This document shows positions 28,482 to 35,924 of a stretch of 42,905 nucleotides of DNA, piece after piece. Made by a program: the position numbers and the translations under genes. Each line of letters begins with the position of its first letter. The first letter of the stretch is position 1. The stretch comes from Actinophytocola sp. (lineage in GTDB: Bacteria > Actinomycetota > Actinomycetes > Mycobacteriales > Pseudonocardiaceae), in the NCBI RefSeq assembly GCF_009379765.1, contig NZ_WHTD01000059.1, positions 1-42,905 on the forward strand, in the 5' to 3' direction. Under the pieces are notes generated by a model, which saw only the letters and a list, made by a program, of their open reading frames with translations, made no database searches and had not been told where the DNA came from.

Positions 28482-28822
28482 GCGAGCTCTTCGAGGGTTG
28501 TCGGGACGGGGAACGGCGGGCGGCCGGTGCCGCTGATCCGATAGCGACCCCATGGGTCCGGATCGGTGAGCCGGCCGTCCGCCTCGCCGTGCCGTGTCCG
28601 CAGCACGCCCGCGCCCTGCCGCCCGTCGAGCAGGGACGTCAGCTCGGCGCTCGGCTGGATGCGGCCGTACCAGTGGTACTTGCCGTCGATCGGCTCGAAG
28701 TTGCCGGCCAGGGTCACGGTGACGGTCAGCTCGGCGCCGGCCACCCGGAGCACCGCCACACCCTCGTAGCCGTCCTCGTCGTGATCGCCGTATGCCGATG
28801 ACTCGCTCGCAAGCTCACCCAT
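28478..28822 (-). CDS. DUF4873 family protein
   Basis: 114 residues. One compact beta-rich domain: YEGVAVLRVAGAELTVTVTL, then GNFEPIDGKYHWYGRI, LLDGRQGAGVLRTRHGEADG and DPWGRYRISGTGRPPF, the DUF4873 signature, found alone or fused to flavin monooxygenases. Function unknown. ATG 28822 is 6 nt after TAACAT, a leaderless layout. 29 bp after the epimerase gene on the same strand. The stop is formed by the end of repeat copy 3. Confidence 0.85.
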   Translation of the reverse strand: MGELASESSAYGDHDEDGYEGVAVLRVAGAELTVTVTLAGNFEPIDGKYHWYGRIQPSAELTSLLDGRQGAGVLRTRHGEADGRLTDPDPWGRYRISGTGRPPFPVPTTLEELA

Positions 28823-28828
28823 GCGTGC

Positions 28829-28834
28829 ATGTTA
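28829..28834 (-). promoter_or_regulatory. -10 hexamer for leaderless DUF4873 gene
   Basis: TAACAT on the minus strand, 6 nt before ATG 28822. Confidence 0.4.
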
Positions 28835-28851
28835 CCGCAAGTAATAGATAC

Positions 28852-29733
28852 TCAGAGCAGCTCTCGGAAGGCGATCTCCAGCTTCGGGTGACGGAATGTG
28901 AAGCCGGTGCGCAACAGCCGGTCGGGCACCGCACGGATGCTGGCGAGGACGATCTCGTCGGCGACGTCCGTGCCGAACATTCGCCTGGTCAGCCCCCTGG
29001 TCAGGGCGATGAACCGCGGTCGGCCGAGGGCACCGGCGAGGATGTCGGCGTACTCGCGGTTGGTCACCGGGTGCGGCGCGACGACGTTGACCGGCCCGGC
29101 GAGCGACGGGGTCGCGAGCACGTGGCCGATCGCTCGGACGAGGTCCGGCAGCGACACCCAGCTCACGTACTGGCTACCGGTCCCGGCGCGGATGCCGAGC
29201 CCGCGGCGGAACTGCGGCAGCAACCACGCGAGCGCGCCGCCTTCCGGTGACTGCACGATGCCGATCCGCAGGTGGACGACCCGAAGTCCCGCGCGCTCGG
29301 CGATGGCCGCGGCCTCCTCGGCCTCGCGGTGCACCGACGCGAGGAAGCCCTCGCCGGGCGGGCTGACCTCGGTCAGCATCTCGTCGCCTCGGTCGCCGTA
29401 GTAGCCGATCGCCGACGCGCAGAGCAGCGTGCGGGGGCCGCCGTCCATCTTGGCGAGGGACTCGGCGAGCGCGCGCGTGCCGGCGACCCGGGACTCGCGG
29501 ATCGCCTCCTTGTGGTGCTCGGTCCAGCGGCCGTAGACCCGCTCGCCGACGAGGTGCACCACGGCTTGGACGTCGGCGAGACCGGCGGTGTCGAGCTCGG
29601 GATACCAGAGCACCTCGTCCTCGGCGGACGGCCGGCGCTGAACGAGCCGGGTCACCCGGCGGCCCTGGGAGCGCAGGTGACTCACCAGCGCGTGCCCCAT
29701 CAGACCACTGGAACCGGTGACCGCGACGTTCAC
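28852..29733 (-). CDS. TIGR01777-type NAD-dependent epimerase (SulA/YfcH-like)
   Basis: 293 residues, extended short-chain dehydrogenase fold. NAD motif AVTGSSGLMGHALVSHLRSQG at 4-24 (GxxGxxG), AVVHLVGERVYGRWTEHHK, RTLLCASAIGYYGDRGDE with the Ser and the Y-x-x-D in place of YxxxK as in this family, WVSLPDLVRAIGHVL and a DUF1731-like C-terminal end RRMFGTDVADEIVLASIRAVPDRL. Substrate unknown; plant and bacterial members affect cell division or plastids. GTG 29733 lies 7 nt after TACCCT. Follows tsaD by 33 bp on the same strand. Confidence 0.9.
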   Translation of the reverse strand: MNVAVTGSSGLMGHALVSHLRSQGRRVTRLVQRRPSAEDEVLWYPELDTAGLADVQAVVHLVGERVYGRWTEHHKEAIRESRVAGTRALAESLAKMDGGPRTLLCASAIGYYGDRGDEMLTEVSPPGEGFLASVHREAEEAAAIAERAGLRVVHLRIGIVQSPEGGALAWLLPQFRRGLGIRAGTGSQYVSWVSLPDLVRAIGHVLATPSLAGPVNVVAPHPVTNREYADILAGALGRPRFIALTRGLTRRMFGTDVADEIVLASIRAVPDRLLRTGFTFRHPKLEIAFRELL

Positions 29734-29740
29734 CCGGTTG

Positions 29741-29746
29741 AGGGTA
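29741..29746 (-). promoter_or_regulatory. -10 hexamer for leaderless epimerase gene
   Basis: TACCCT on the minus strand, 7 nt before GTG 29733, within the tsaD-epimerase gap. Confidence 0.4.
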
Positions 29747-29766
29747 CGGGGCGCGTGATCCTGTCC

Positions 29767-30810
29767 TCAGACCGACACGGCGTTGACGAGAAGCGCAGGA
29801 TCTGTCGAAAGATCCAAAGAGGACGGTCGCACGCCGGCGGCGACGAGGTGGGCGCCGAGCGCGGCGATCATCGCGCCGTTGTCCGTACACAGCCGGGGTC
29901 GGGGAACGCGCAGCTCAATGCCGGCCTCGGCGCAGCGCCGCGCGGCGAGGCCCGACAGCCGGGAGTTGGCCGCGACGCCACCGGAGACGACCATGGTGTC
30001 GATGCCGAGCTCGCCGGCCGCGCGCACGGCCTTGGCGGTGAGCACGTCGGCGACTGCTTCCTGGAACGACGCGGCGACGTCGTCGACCGGGATCGCGCCG
30101 CCGTCGCGCTCGTGGTTCTCGACCCAGCGGGCGACCGCGGTCTTGAGGCCGGAGAAGGAGAAGTCGAACTTGGCGTCGCGAGGACCGGTGAGCCCACGCG
30201 GGAAGCGGATGGCCCGGGGGTCGCCGCGCTTGGCGGCCTCGTCGATGGGCGGGCCGCCGGGGTAGGGCAGACCGAGGATGCGGGCGACCTTGTCGTAGGC
30301 CTCGCCGGCCGCGTCGTCGATGGTCGAGCCGATCTCGGTGATCCTGCCGGCCAGGTCGTCGACCTGGAGGAGCTGGGTGTGGCCGCCGGAGACGAGCAGC
30401 GCCAGGCACGGCGAGGGCAGCGGGCCGTGCTGGAGGGTGTCGGCGGCGACGTGGCCGGGCAGGTGGTTGACGCCGTAGAGAGGGACGTCGAGCGCGGCGG
30501 CGTAGGCCTTGGCCGCGGACACGCCGACGAGGAGCGCCCCGGCGAGGCCGGGCCCGCAGGTGACGGCGATGGCGTCGACGTCGCCGAGCTCCAGCCCGGA
30601 GGTCGCGAAGGCGCGCTTCATGATCGGGACCATGGCCTCGAGGTGGGCGCGGCTCGCGACCTCGGGCACGACGCCGCCGAAGCGGGCGTGCTGCTCGACG
30701 CTGGAGGCGACCTCGTCGGCGAGGAGCTCGATGGTGCCGTCGGTGCGCAGCCCGACGATGCCGACGCCGGTCTCGTCGCAGGAGCTCTCGATGCCCAGGA
30801 TGATCGTCAC
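29767..30810 (-). CDS. tsaD: tRNA N6-adenosine threonylcarbamoyltransferase TsaD
   Basis: 347 residues, ASKHA fold. Transfers threonylcarbamoyl to A37 of ANN-decoding tRNAs with TsaB and TsaE. Start [18 protein letters not shown]; metal motif NHLPGHVAA (HxxxH); [14 protein letters not shown] phosphate loop; [13 protein letters not shown]; the end [20 protein letters not shown] 30810 overlaps the rimI stop as GTGA. In M. tuberculosis tsaD (gcp, Rv3419c) directly follows groES, but here 6.6 kb of other genes separate them. Confidence 0.96.
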   Translation of the reverse strand: MTIILGIESSCDETGVGIVGLRTDGTIELLADEVASSVEQHARFGGVVPEVASRAHLEAMVPIMKRAFATSGLELGDVDAIAVTCGPGLAGALLVGVSAAKAYAAALDVPLYGVNHLPGHVAADTLQHGPLPSPCLALLVSGGHTQLLQVDDLAGRITEIGSTIDDAAGEAYDKVARILGLPYPGGPPIDEAAKRGDPRAIRFPRGLTGPRDAKFDFSFSGLKTAVARWVENHERDGGAIPVDDVAASFQEAVADVLTAKAVRAAGELGIDTMVVSGGVAANSRLSGLAARRCAEAGIELRVPRPRLCTDNGAMIAALGAHLVAAGVRPSSLDLSTDPALLVNAVSV

Positions 30811-31298
30811 TGGCTTCCGTCCTTGTGGGCCTTCTGGCCGACCTGCGCCGGGCGGGCCATGGTGTAGGCGTCGGCGTCGGAGGGTTGGTAGTACTTGCGC
30901 CGCAAGCCGATCCGGACGAAGCCGTGTGCCTGGTAGAGCGCGATGGCGGCGGCGTTGTCGGTGCGCACCTCGAGGTAGACCGGCGCGGTGAACTCGTCGG
31001 CGATCGCGAGCAGGGCGCGCAGCAGCGCCTTGCCGATGCCCTGGCCCTGCCAGGCCGGGTCGACGCCGATGGTGTGCACGCTGGCCTCGGCGTCGCGCAT
31101 GGTGCCGAGCACGGAGATGCCCGCGTAGCCGACGAGGCCGACGCCGTCCGCGAAGGCCCCGAAGTACTGGTGGCCGTGGTCGAGCTCGGACCGCAGCATG
31201 GACACGGACCAGGGGTCGTCGCCGGCGAAGAGGGTCCGTTCCAGCTCGGCGCAGCGGTCGAGGTCCGCGTAGTCCAGCGGGGCGAGCCGAACCGTCAC
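30807..31298 (-). CDS. rimI: Ribosomal-protein-S18-type N-acetyltransferase RimI
   Basis: 163 residues, GNAT fold. [20 protein letters not shown] carries the acetyl-CoA loop (QGQGIG), with [20 protein letters not shown] as the conserved C-terminal core and [15 protein letters not shown] as the end typical of RimI. Acetylates protein N-termini such as S18. It is coupled by GTGA overlaps both to tsaB before it and tsaD after it. Confidence 0.92.
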   Translation of the reverse strand: MTVRLAPLDYADLDRCAELERTLFAGDDPWSVSMLRSELDHGHQYFGAFADGVGLVGYAGISVLGTMRDAEASVHTIGVDPAWQGQGIGKALLRALLAIADEFTAPVYLEVRTDNAAAIALYQAHGFVRIGLRRKYYQPSDADAYTMARPAQVGQKAHKDGSQ

Positions 31299-31930
31299 GG
31301 CGCGGTCACCCGTTTGCGGGCGCCGGGCTCGGTGGCGTCGGGCCGTCGCAGGTAGAGCGGGGTCATCGGGCCCGGCTCGGTGTCGAGGTCCGCCGCCCGC
31401 ACCAGGCCGGCCGGGGTCGGGTACTCGGCGCCGGTGTGCGGCATGGTCAGCGTGTCGACGTAGAGCCTGGTGCCCGCGCGCTTGTTCAATTGTGGGACGT
31501 CGGCCGGCTTCGCGACCGCCGGGCCCTCGGTGCGGACACCGTGGTCGTCGTAGGTGGCCCAGTAGAGCTCCTTGCGCCGCGCGTCGATGGTGACGAGCAA
31601 CGGGCCGCGCTCGAGGGCCGCGATGGCGTCGAGCGTGCAGACCGGGTGGACCGGTATGCCGAGCGCATGGCCGAGCGCGGCCGCGGTGGCCATGCCGGCG
31701 CGCAGTCCGGTGAACGGTCCGGGGCCCGCGCCGCAGACGATCGCGTCGAGGTCCTGGAGTCGGCGGCCCGCGTCCTCGAACGCCGCGAGGATGTGCGGGG
31801 TCAGGAGCTCACCGTGCGCCTTGGCGTCGACGGTGACGCGTTCGGCGAGCACGTCGAGACGCGCGCCGTTGACGGCGACCACGCCTGCGGTGACCGCGGG
31901 CGTGGCGGAGTCGACTGCGAGTACCAGCAC
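31295..31930 (-). CDS. tsaB: tRNA threonylcarbamoyladenosine biosynthesis protein TsaB
   Basis: 211 residues from GTG 31930 ([18 protein letters not shown]). TsaD paralogue and partner; carries [20 protein letters not shown] (the family G-x-GPGSFTGLR loop with Pro for Ser) and [24 protein letters not shown] lies 8 nt before the GTG, and the HAD gene upstream ends 43 bp before, so it may have its own promoter. Heads tsaB-rimI-tsaD. Confidence 0.94.
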   Translation of the reverse strand: MLVLAVDSATPAVTAGVVAVNGARLDVLAERVTVDAKAHGELLTPHILAAFEDAGRRLQDLDAIVCGAGPGPFTGLRAGMATAAALGHALGIPVHPVCTLDAIAALERGPLLVTIDARRKELYWATYDDHGVRTEGPAVAKPADVPQLNKRAGTRLYVDTLTMPHTGAEYPTPAGLVRAADLDTEPGPMTPLYLRRPDATEPGARKRVTAP

Positions 31931-31938
31931 GGCCGTCA

Positions 31939-31944
31939 AGCCTA
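31939..31944 (-). promoter_or_regulatory. -10 hexamer for leaderless tsaB
   Basis: TAGGCT on the minus strand, 8 nt before GTG 31930. Confidence 0.35.
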
Positions 31945-31973
31945 CGTGCTTCTCGTTGTCCGCTCGGCGCTGG

Positions 31974-32675
31974 TCAGGCCAGCCAGCGGTCGACCACCTC
32001 CTCGAGCTCGGCGAGGCGCGTGACGACGGCGTCGGGCTCGACGTCGACGGGCACCTGCTGGTGGGTGGGGATGTCGCTGTTGGGGACGAGGACCGCGCGC
32101 ATGCCGACGGCCTTTGCGCCACTGATGTCGTCGTAGGGGCGGTCGCCGACATAGACGCAGTCGGCCGGGTCCTCGACGCCGACGGCGGTCATGGCGGCGC
32201 GGAAGGCCGCGGCGTGCGGCTTGGTGTACTCGAGGTCGCTGCTCCAGACGCGGGCGTGGAACAGGTCGCGTACGCCGTCGCGCTCGAGGACCTCCTCGTG
32301 CCAGGCCGCGGGCCACGGTGTGGAGGAGAGGATGCCGATGCGTAAGCCCTTGTCGCGCAGGGCCTGCACGAGCGGGGCGACGTCCGGGTCGGTGTGGGTG
32401 GCCTGGTCCCAGAAGGTGCGATAGGCCGCGAACCCGCCGTCGTGCTCGACGGTGTCGGCTGCCGCGAGCACCTGGCCGATGGTGAAGGCCCGATGCTCGT
32501 CGCGCGCGAGGCGCCAGGCCGCCTCCTCGGCCTCATGGATGGCCGCCGCGACCCGATCGGCCTGGTCGGCGTCACCGGGGTGCAGCACGTCGGCGTAGCT
32601 ACGCCAGGCCGCGAGATAGTCGATTGTGAGCCAGGGGGTGAGCGTGCCACCCCAGTCGAAGATCACCGCACGCAT
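31974..32675 (-). CDS. HAD-superfamily hydrolase
   Basis: 233 residues. Motif I FDWGGTLTPW (nucleophile Asp), motif II ILSSTPW, motif III Lys in YTKPHAAAF, motif IV VYVGDRPYDDISGAK. The cap is helical, as in subfamily IA phosphatases. Substrate unknown. ATG 32675 (MRAVIFDWGG) is chosen over an ATG 24 bases upstream because the family starts there. Same strand as tsaB, 43 bp upstream of it. Confidence 0.87.
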   Translation of the reverse strand: MRAVIFDWGGTLTPWLTIDYLAAWRSYADVLHPGDADQADRVAAAIHEAEEAAWRLARDEHRAFTIGQVLAAADTVEHDGGFAAYRTFWDQATHTDPDVAPLVQALRDKGLRIGILSSTPWPAAWHEEVLERDGVRDLFHARVWSSDLEYTKPHAAAFRAAMTAVGVEDPADCVYVGDRPYDDISGAKAVGMRAVLVPNSDIPTHQQVPVDVEPDAVVTRLAELEEVVDRWLA

Positions 32676-32735
32676 GCCCCCAGCCTGACGGTGCCCCACG
32701 ACAGTCTCAAGCCTTTTGGCCCGGTCCGAACCGAG

Positions 32736-32763
32736 TTATCCACAACCAGCCCACTTGTCCACA
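32736..32763 (+). promoter_or_regulatory. Pair of DnaA boxes
   Basis: TTATCCACA (32736-32744, classic consensus) and TTGTCCACA (32755-32763, actinomycete consensus), same orientation, 19 bp apart, in the divergent gap 32676-32954. The gap also holds a 16-bp alternating CG/CA tract at 32864-32879 and no gene I can support. Confidence 0.6.
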
Positions 32764-32819
32764 AGTCGATCTTGCATCCCCTCTGGGCCGCCGCCCGCGG
32801 GTAAAGTGGATGACGGGGT

Positions 32820-32843
32820 GCCCCCGGAGAGGGTGGGGGCTTT
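32820..32843 (+). terminator. Possible hairpin with short T-run
   Basis: GCCCCC (32820-32825) and GGGGGC (32835-32840) followed by TTT. Weak; no gene is known to end just before it on this strand. Confidence 0.25.
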
Positions 32844-32954
32844 CGGGGCTCGGGTTCTGCCCGCGCGCGTGCGCGCGAGGAGTTGTTCGGGCAGGTCAGC
32901 GGGGTTCTTCGGGACATCGTGGCCGTTCGGGCCGCGTCCTCGGATGATGGGCCG

Positions 32955-33373
32955 GTGACCCTCCAGCATCTGGCCGGCCGCGGCTGGCTCTACCCGCACG
33001 ATCCCGACCCCGACAACGTGCAGGGCGGCGTCGCGGTCATCGCCGGGCGTGAGGACAGCACCGTCGTCGACGCGGGGCACAGTCCGGCGCTCGCGAGGAA
33101 CGTGCAGGCCGCCATGGTCGGGGCGGGGCTGCCGCCCGCCGGCCGGCTCGTCTACACGCACCACCACTGGGACCACACCTGGGGCGGGTGCGCCTGGCCG
33201 GACGTCGAGATCATCGGCGACGAGGCGGGCCACGAGCTCCTCACCGAGGAGGCCCGCCGGCCGTGGAGCCATCGCCCCCTGCGTGAACAGGTCGAGGCCA
33301 ACCCCACCTGGCCGCCGGTTACGACTGGTACTTCGGCAGCCACCTGGAGCCGGCCCGCGGCCGCCGGCCGTAA
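32955..33373 (+). pseudogene. MBL-fold metallo-hydrolase with internal deletion
   Basis: From GTG 32955: VTLQHLAGRGWLYPHDPDPD, then GGVAVIAG, VVDAGHSPALARNVQAA and the metal motif YTHHHWDHTWG (HxHxDH complete), up to RPWSHRPLREQVEANPTW. There the family's second half is missing. In the next frame GYDWYFGSHLEPARGRRP ends at TAA 33371-33373, which looks like the original C-terminus. So a deletion removed the middle and joined the ends out of frame. The broken frame now runs without a stop into the HAD gene, making an artificial 390-residue fusion. The TAA also forms part of the TAACGT -10 of that HAD gene. Confidence 0.72.
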
Positions 33374-33376
33374 CGT
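33371..33376 (+). promoter_or_regulatory. -10 hexamer for leaderless HAD gene
   Basis: TAACGT, 7 nt before ATG 33384; includes the relic stop of the MBL gene. Confidence 0.4.
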
Positions 33377-33383
33377 GGCGGGC

Positions 33384-34055
33384 ATGATCCGCGGTGTTCT
33401 CCTCGACTTCTCCGGCACTCTCTTCCATCTCGAACCCGGGGCTTCCTGGGGCGAGGAGCTCTCGCAGCTCAGCGACGCCCAACGGGACCAGCTGACCCGC
33501 GTCGTGACGACGTGGTCGCCGAACGGCACGAAGGATCTGCCGCCGGACTTCGCCGACGAGTGGGCGCGCCGCGACCTCGATCCCGCCCTCCACCGGCGGG
33601 TCTACCTCACCGCGCTCGCGCGAAGCGGGGTCGAGCTCGGGCCGGGGATGGCCGAGGCCGCCTACGCACGCGTCCTCGACCCGACCGCCTGGCAGCCCTA
33701 CCCGGACACGGTCGCCGCGCTGCGCCGGCTGCGGACCGCCGGGATCCCCGTCGCCGTGGTCAGCAACATCGCCTGGGACATCCGGGACGTGTTCGGCCGG
33801 CACGGCGCGGCGGACCTCGTCGCCGAGTTTGTTCTGTCCTATGTGGAGGGTTCGATGAAGCCGGACCCGAAGATCTTCCTCGTGGCGTGCCAGCGGATCG
33901 GGGTCGCGCCCGAGGACGCGCTGATGGTCGGCGACAGCGCCGAGGCCGACGGCGGCGCGGAGGCAGTCGGCGTGCGGACCGCGATCATCGACGCGCTGCC
34001 CACCGCCGACCGGCCGGACGCCCTGGTGTCCACACTGGACAGGTTCGGGGTCTAG
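33384..34055 (+). CDS. HAD-superfamily hydrolase
   Basis: 223 residues from ATG 33384. Motif I LLDFSGTLF has Asp-x-Ser in place of the Asp-x-Asp of phosphatases, so the catalytic acid is replaced and the enzyme may not be a simple phosphatase (dehalogenase-like members carry similar changes). Motif II VAVVSNIAWD, motif III Lys in SMKPDPKIF, motif IV ALMVGDSAEADGGAEAVG. The TAG stop (34053-34055) is part of the CTAG that starts the repeat array. Confidence 0.85.
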   Translation: MIRGVLLDFSGTLFHLEPGASWGEELSQLSDAQRDQLTRVVTTWSPNGTKDLPPDFADEWARRDLDPALHRRVYLTALARSGVELGPGMAEAAYARVLDPTAWQPYPDTVAALRRLRTAGIPVAVVSNIAWDIRDVFGRHGAADLVAEFVLSYVEGSMKPDPKIFLVACQRIGVAPEDALMVGDSAEADGGAEAVGVRTAIIDALPTADRPDALVSTLDRFGV

Positions 34056-34219
34056 TGTCCCCCGCCGGGAGTCTGTTGCTTGAGTCGGCGAGTCCAGGTT
34101 TCTGCTGGCAAGGCGCCGGTTCGTCCTCGTACCGGGTTGTACTCGGGCGGACCGGCGACGCCGCCAGCAGGAAGCTGGGCCGGCGAATCGAGTGACGAAC
34201 TCCCGACTCAGGACACTAG
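34052..34219 (-). repeat. Stop-codon-bounded repeat element, copy 1 (inverted)
   Basis: 168 bp. Its first CTAG (34052-34055) contains the HAD gene stop. Read on the minus strand it starts CTAGTGTCCTGAGTCGGGAG and has the core GCCCGAGTACAACCCGGTAC at 71 bp from the end, then GGCGCCTTGCCAGC. Ends are imperfect inverted repeats. Lies head-to-head with copy 2, sharing CTAG 34216-34219. Confidence 0.82.
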
Positions 34220-34381
34220 TGTCCTGAGTTGGAGATTCGACACCACCTCCGGCGCCCGCGCGGCGGCTGGCGGCGTTGGCAGAAAGCCCGAGTACGACCC
34301 GGTACGAGGACTTCCCGCCGCCTTGCCAGCCACCACGCGGATCACCGGATCTGGCGCCAAACTGCCGACTCAGGACACTAG
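34216..34381 (+). repeat. Stop-codon-bounded repeat element, copy 2
   Basis: 166 bp. Starts CTAGTGTCCTGAGTTGGAG, core GCCCGAGTACGACCCGGTAC at 34286, CGCCGCCTTGCCAGC, and ends in ACTCAGGACACTAG. The last CTAG (34378-34381) supplies the TAG stop of tsaE. The junction with copy 1 is a perfect 24-bp palindrome (34206-34229). Confidence 0.82.
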
Positions 34382-34836
34382 GTCAGCGGGCGGTCGACCC
34401 ACGCGCCGTGCGGGATGACGGTCGCCAGGCGGGCGTCGTCCGCGCGGCGTTCCAGGCGGATCAGCAGGTGGTCGGCGGACAGCCGCTCACCGGCGCCCTC
34501 ACCCCACTCGATCACCACGGCCGCGTCGACCAGGGACGTGTCCAGGTCGAGGTCGTCGAGCTGGTCGAGGTCGCCGCCGAGCCGGTAGGCGTCCACGTGC
34601 ACGAGCGGGATCCCGCGACCGCCGGGCGCCGGCCGGTGCTCGCGCGCGATGATGAAGGTCGGGGAGCTGACCCGGCCGGCCACGCCGAGACCCTCGGCGA
34701 TTCCCTTGGCCAGCACGGTCTTCCCGGCACCGAGCGGTCCGGCGAGCAGCACGAGGTCACCGGCCTCGAGCACCGCGCCGAGGCCGCGGCCGAACCGCAG
34801 GGTGTCCGACACCTCGGGCAGCTCCACGGTCGTCAC
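34378..34836 (-). CDS. tsaE: tRNA t6A biosynthesis ATPase TsaE
   Basis: 152 residues from GTG 34836. Walker A GPLGAGKTVLAKGIAEGLG near 40-58, SSPTFIIAREH, HVDAYRLGG and VIEWGEG (the family EWGE). ATPase that resets the TsaB-TsaD complex. The GTG overlaps the stop of the alpha/beta hydrolase as GTGA. In M. tuberculosis tsaE is next to tsaB; here the two are 2.4 kb apart with a pseudogene, a HAD gene and two repeat elements between. Confidence 0.94.
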   Translation of the reverse strand: MTTVELPEVSDTLRFGRGLGAVLEAGDLVLLAGPLGAGKTVLAKGIAEGLGVAGRVSSPTFIIAREHRPAPGGRGIPLVHVDAYRLGGDLDQLDDLDLDTSLVDAAVVIEWGEGAGERLSADHLLIRLERRADDARLATVIPHGAWVDRPLT

Positions 34837-35924
34837 CGGCGCCACCACTTGCGCCGGTCGTGCTCCGGGTCGCCGAACGCGCACTGCTGCAACAGCATCA
34901 CCAGGTGGTCGTTGATGAGCTGCGGCTGCTCGAACATCGCCATGTGCCCGCCGCCGCGCACCCGAACCAGCTCGGCGTCCGGCAGCTCGACCGCGATCCG
35001 CTCGGCGTGCGAGAACGCGGTCATCCGGTCGGCGTCGCCGCTGATCACGAGCACGTGTGCGTGCTTGAGGCCGGCGAGCGCGGCGTAGCGGTTATGCGTG
35101 CCGAGCGTGCCGATGAAGTCGGCGAGCACCCGCACCGGCGTCGCGTCGAGCAGCTCCAGCAGGAAGTCGACGAGCGACGGGCTGACGTCCTTGGACCCGA
35201 ACGCGAGCGAGCGCACCGCCCGCCGGGTGAGCTGCCCGCCGGCCGCGCGGACCAGCTCGACCATGCCCGGCTGCCAGTCGGCGAGCCTGCCGATACCCCT
35301 GGTCAGCGGGTTGTACCGGGACAGCAGCGGCCGCGGCAGACCGCTCTTGCCGACCTCGCCGGCCGAGGTGCCGATCAGCGCGACGCCGCAGACCTGCTCG
35401 GTGAACAGCTCCGGCCGCTGCTCGGCGAGCGCCATGATCGTCATGCCGCCCATCGAGTGTCCGACCAGGACGGTCGGGCCCACGATCCCCGCCTTGTCGA
35501 TGACCTCGCCGAGGTCGAGGCCGAGCTGGTCGATGGTGCTGGACGCCTCGTTGGCCCGGCCGGAGTCGCCGTGGCTGCGGTGGTCGTAGAGGACCTGGCG
35601 CACGCGCGGCTCGGTGAGCTGGGCGAGCGCGCGGCGCTGGAAGTGCCAGGAACGCCGGGACAGCGCGAAGCCGTGCACGAAGACGACGGTGAGCTCCGGC
35701 TTGCCGCCGTCGGCGGGGTCGACCTCCTCGACCGCCAGCTCGATGCCGTCGTCGGTGATCACTGTGTACGTCCGGTCGGGGCGCAGGCGGCCGAGCGGCT
35801 CGCCGGCGTACGGGTCGTCGGGGTCGTGGCGGCGGCGGGAGACGCCGACCGCGATGGCGGTGCCCGCGGCCGCGACGCCGATCGCGGTGCCGATCACCGC
35901 GCCGACCTTCTTGGACACCGTCAC
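34833..35924 (-). CDS. Membrane-anchored alpha/beta hydrolase
   Basis: 363 residues from GTG 35924. N-terminal hydrophobic segment about 5-28 (VGAVIGTAIGVAAAGTAIAVG) then basic SRRRH, so anchored with the catalytic part probably outside or at the membrane. Alpha/beta hydrolase core: VVFVHGFALSRRSW oxyanion region, nucleophile elbow GHSMGGM, ISGDADRMT and the catalytic His in GGGHMAMFE. Likely an esterase or lipase; substrate unknown. It is coupled by GTGA to alr before it and tsaE after it, a gene order (alr-hydrolase-tsaE) common in actinomycetes. Confidence 0.88.
   Translation of the reverse strand: MTVSKKVGAVIGTAIGVAAAGTAIAVGVSRRRHDPDDPYAGEPLGRLRPDRTYTVITDDGIELAVEEVDPADGGKPELTVVFVHGFALSRRSWHFQRRALAQLTEPRVRQVLYDHRSHGDSGRANEASSTIDQLGLDLGEVIDKAGIVGPTVLVGHSMGGMTIMALAEQRPELFTEQVCGVALIGTSAGEVGKSGLPRPLLSRYNPLTRGIGRLADWQPGMVELVRAAGGQLTRRAVRSLAFGSKDVSPSLVDFLLELLDATPVRVLADFIGTLGTHNRYAALAGLKHAHVLVISGDADRMTAFSHAERIAVELPDAELVRVRGGGHMAMFEQPQLINDHLVMLLQQCAFGDPEHDRRKWWRR

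Noticed and set aside
32864..32879. Z-DNA-forming control element
   Set aside because: Alternating purine-pyrimidine run is real but short, and such runs are expected in DNA of this GC content.
32883..34055. Natural MBL-HAD fusion enzyme
   Set aside because: The MBL part lacks its second half and its C-terminal tail is out of frame, so the continuous frame is accidental.
34076..34195. Short peptide encoded by the repeat element
   Set aside because: Frames in the three copies are not preserved and no ribosome site is present.
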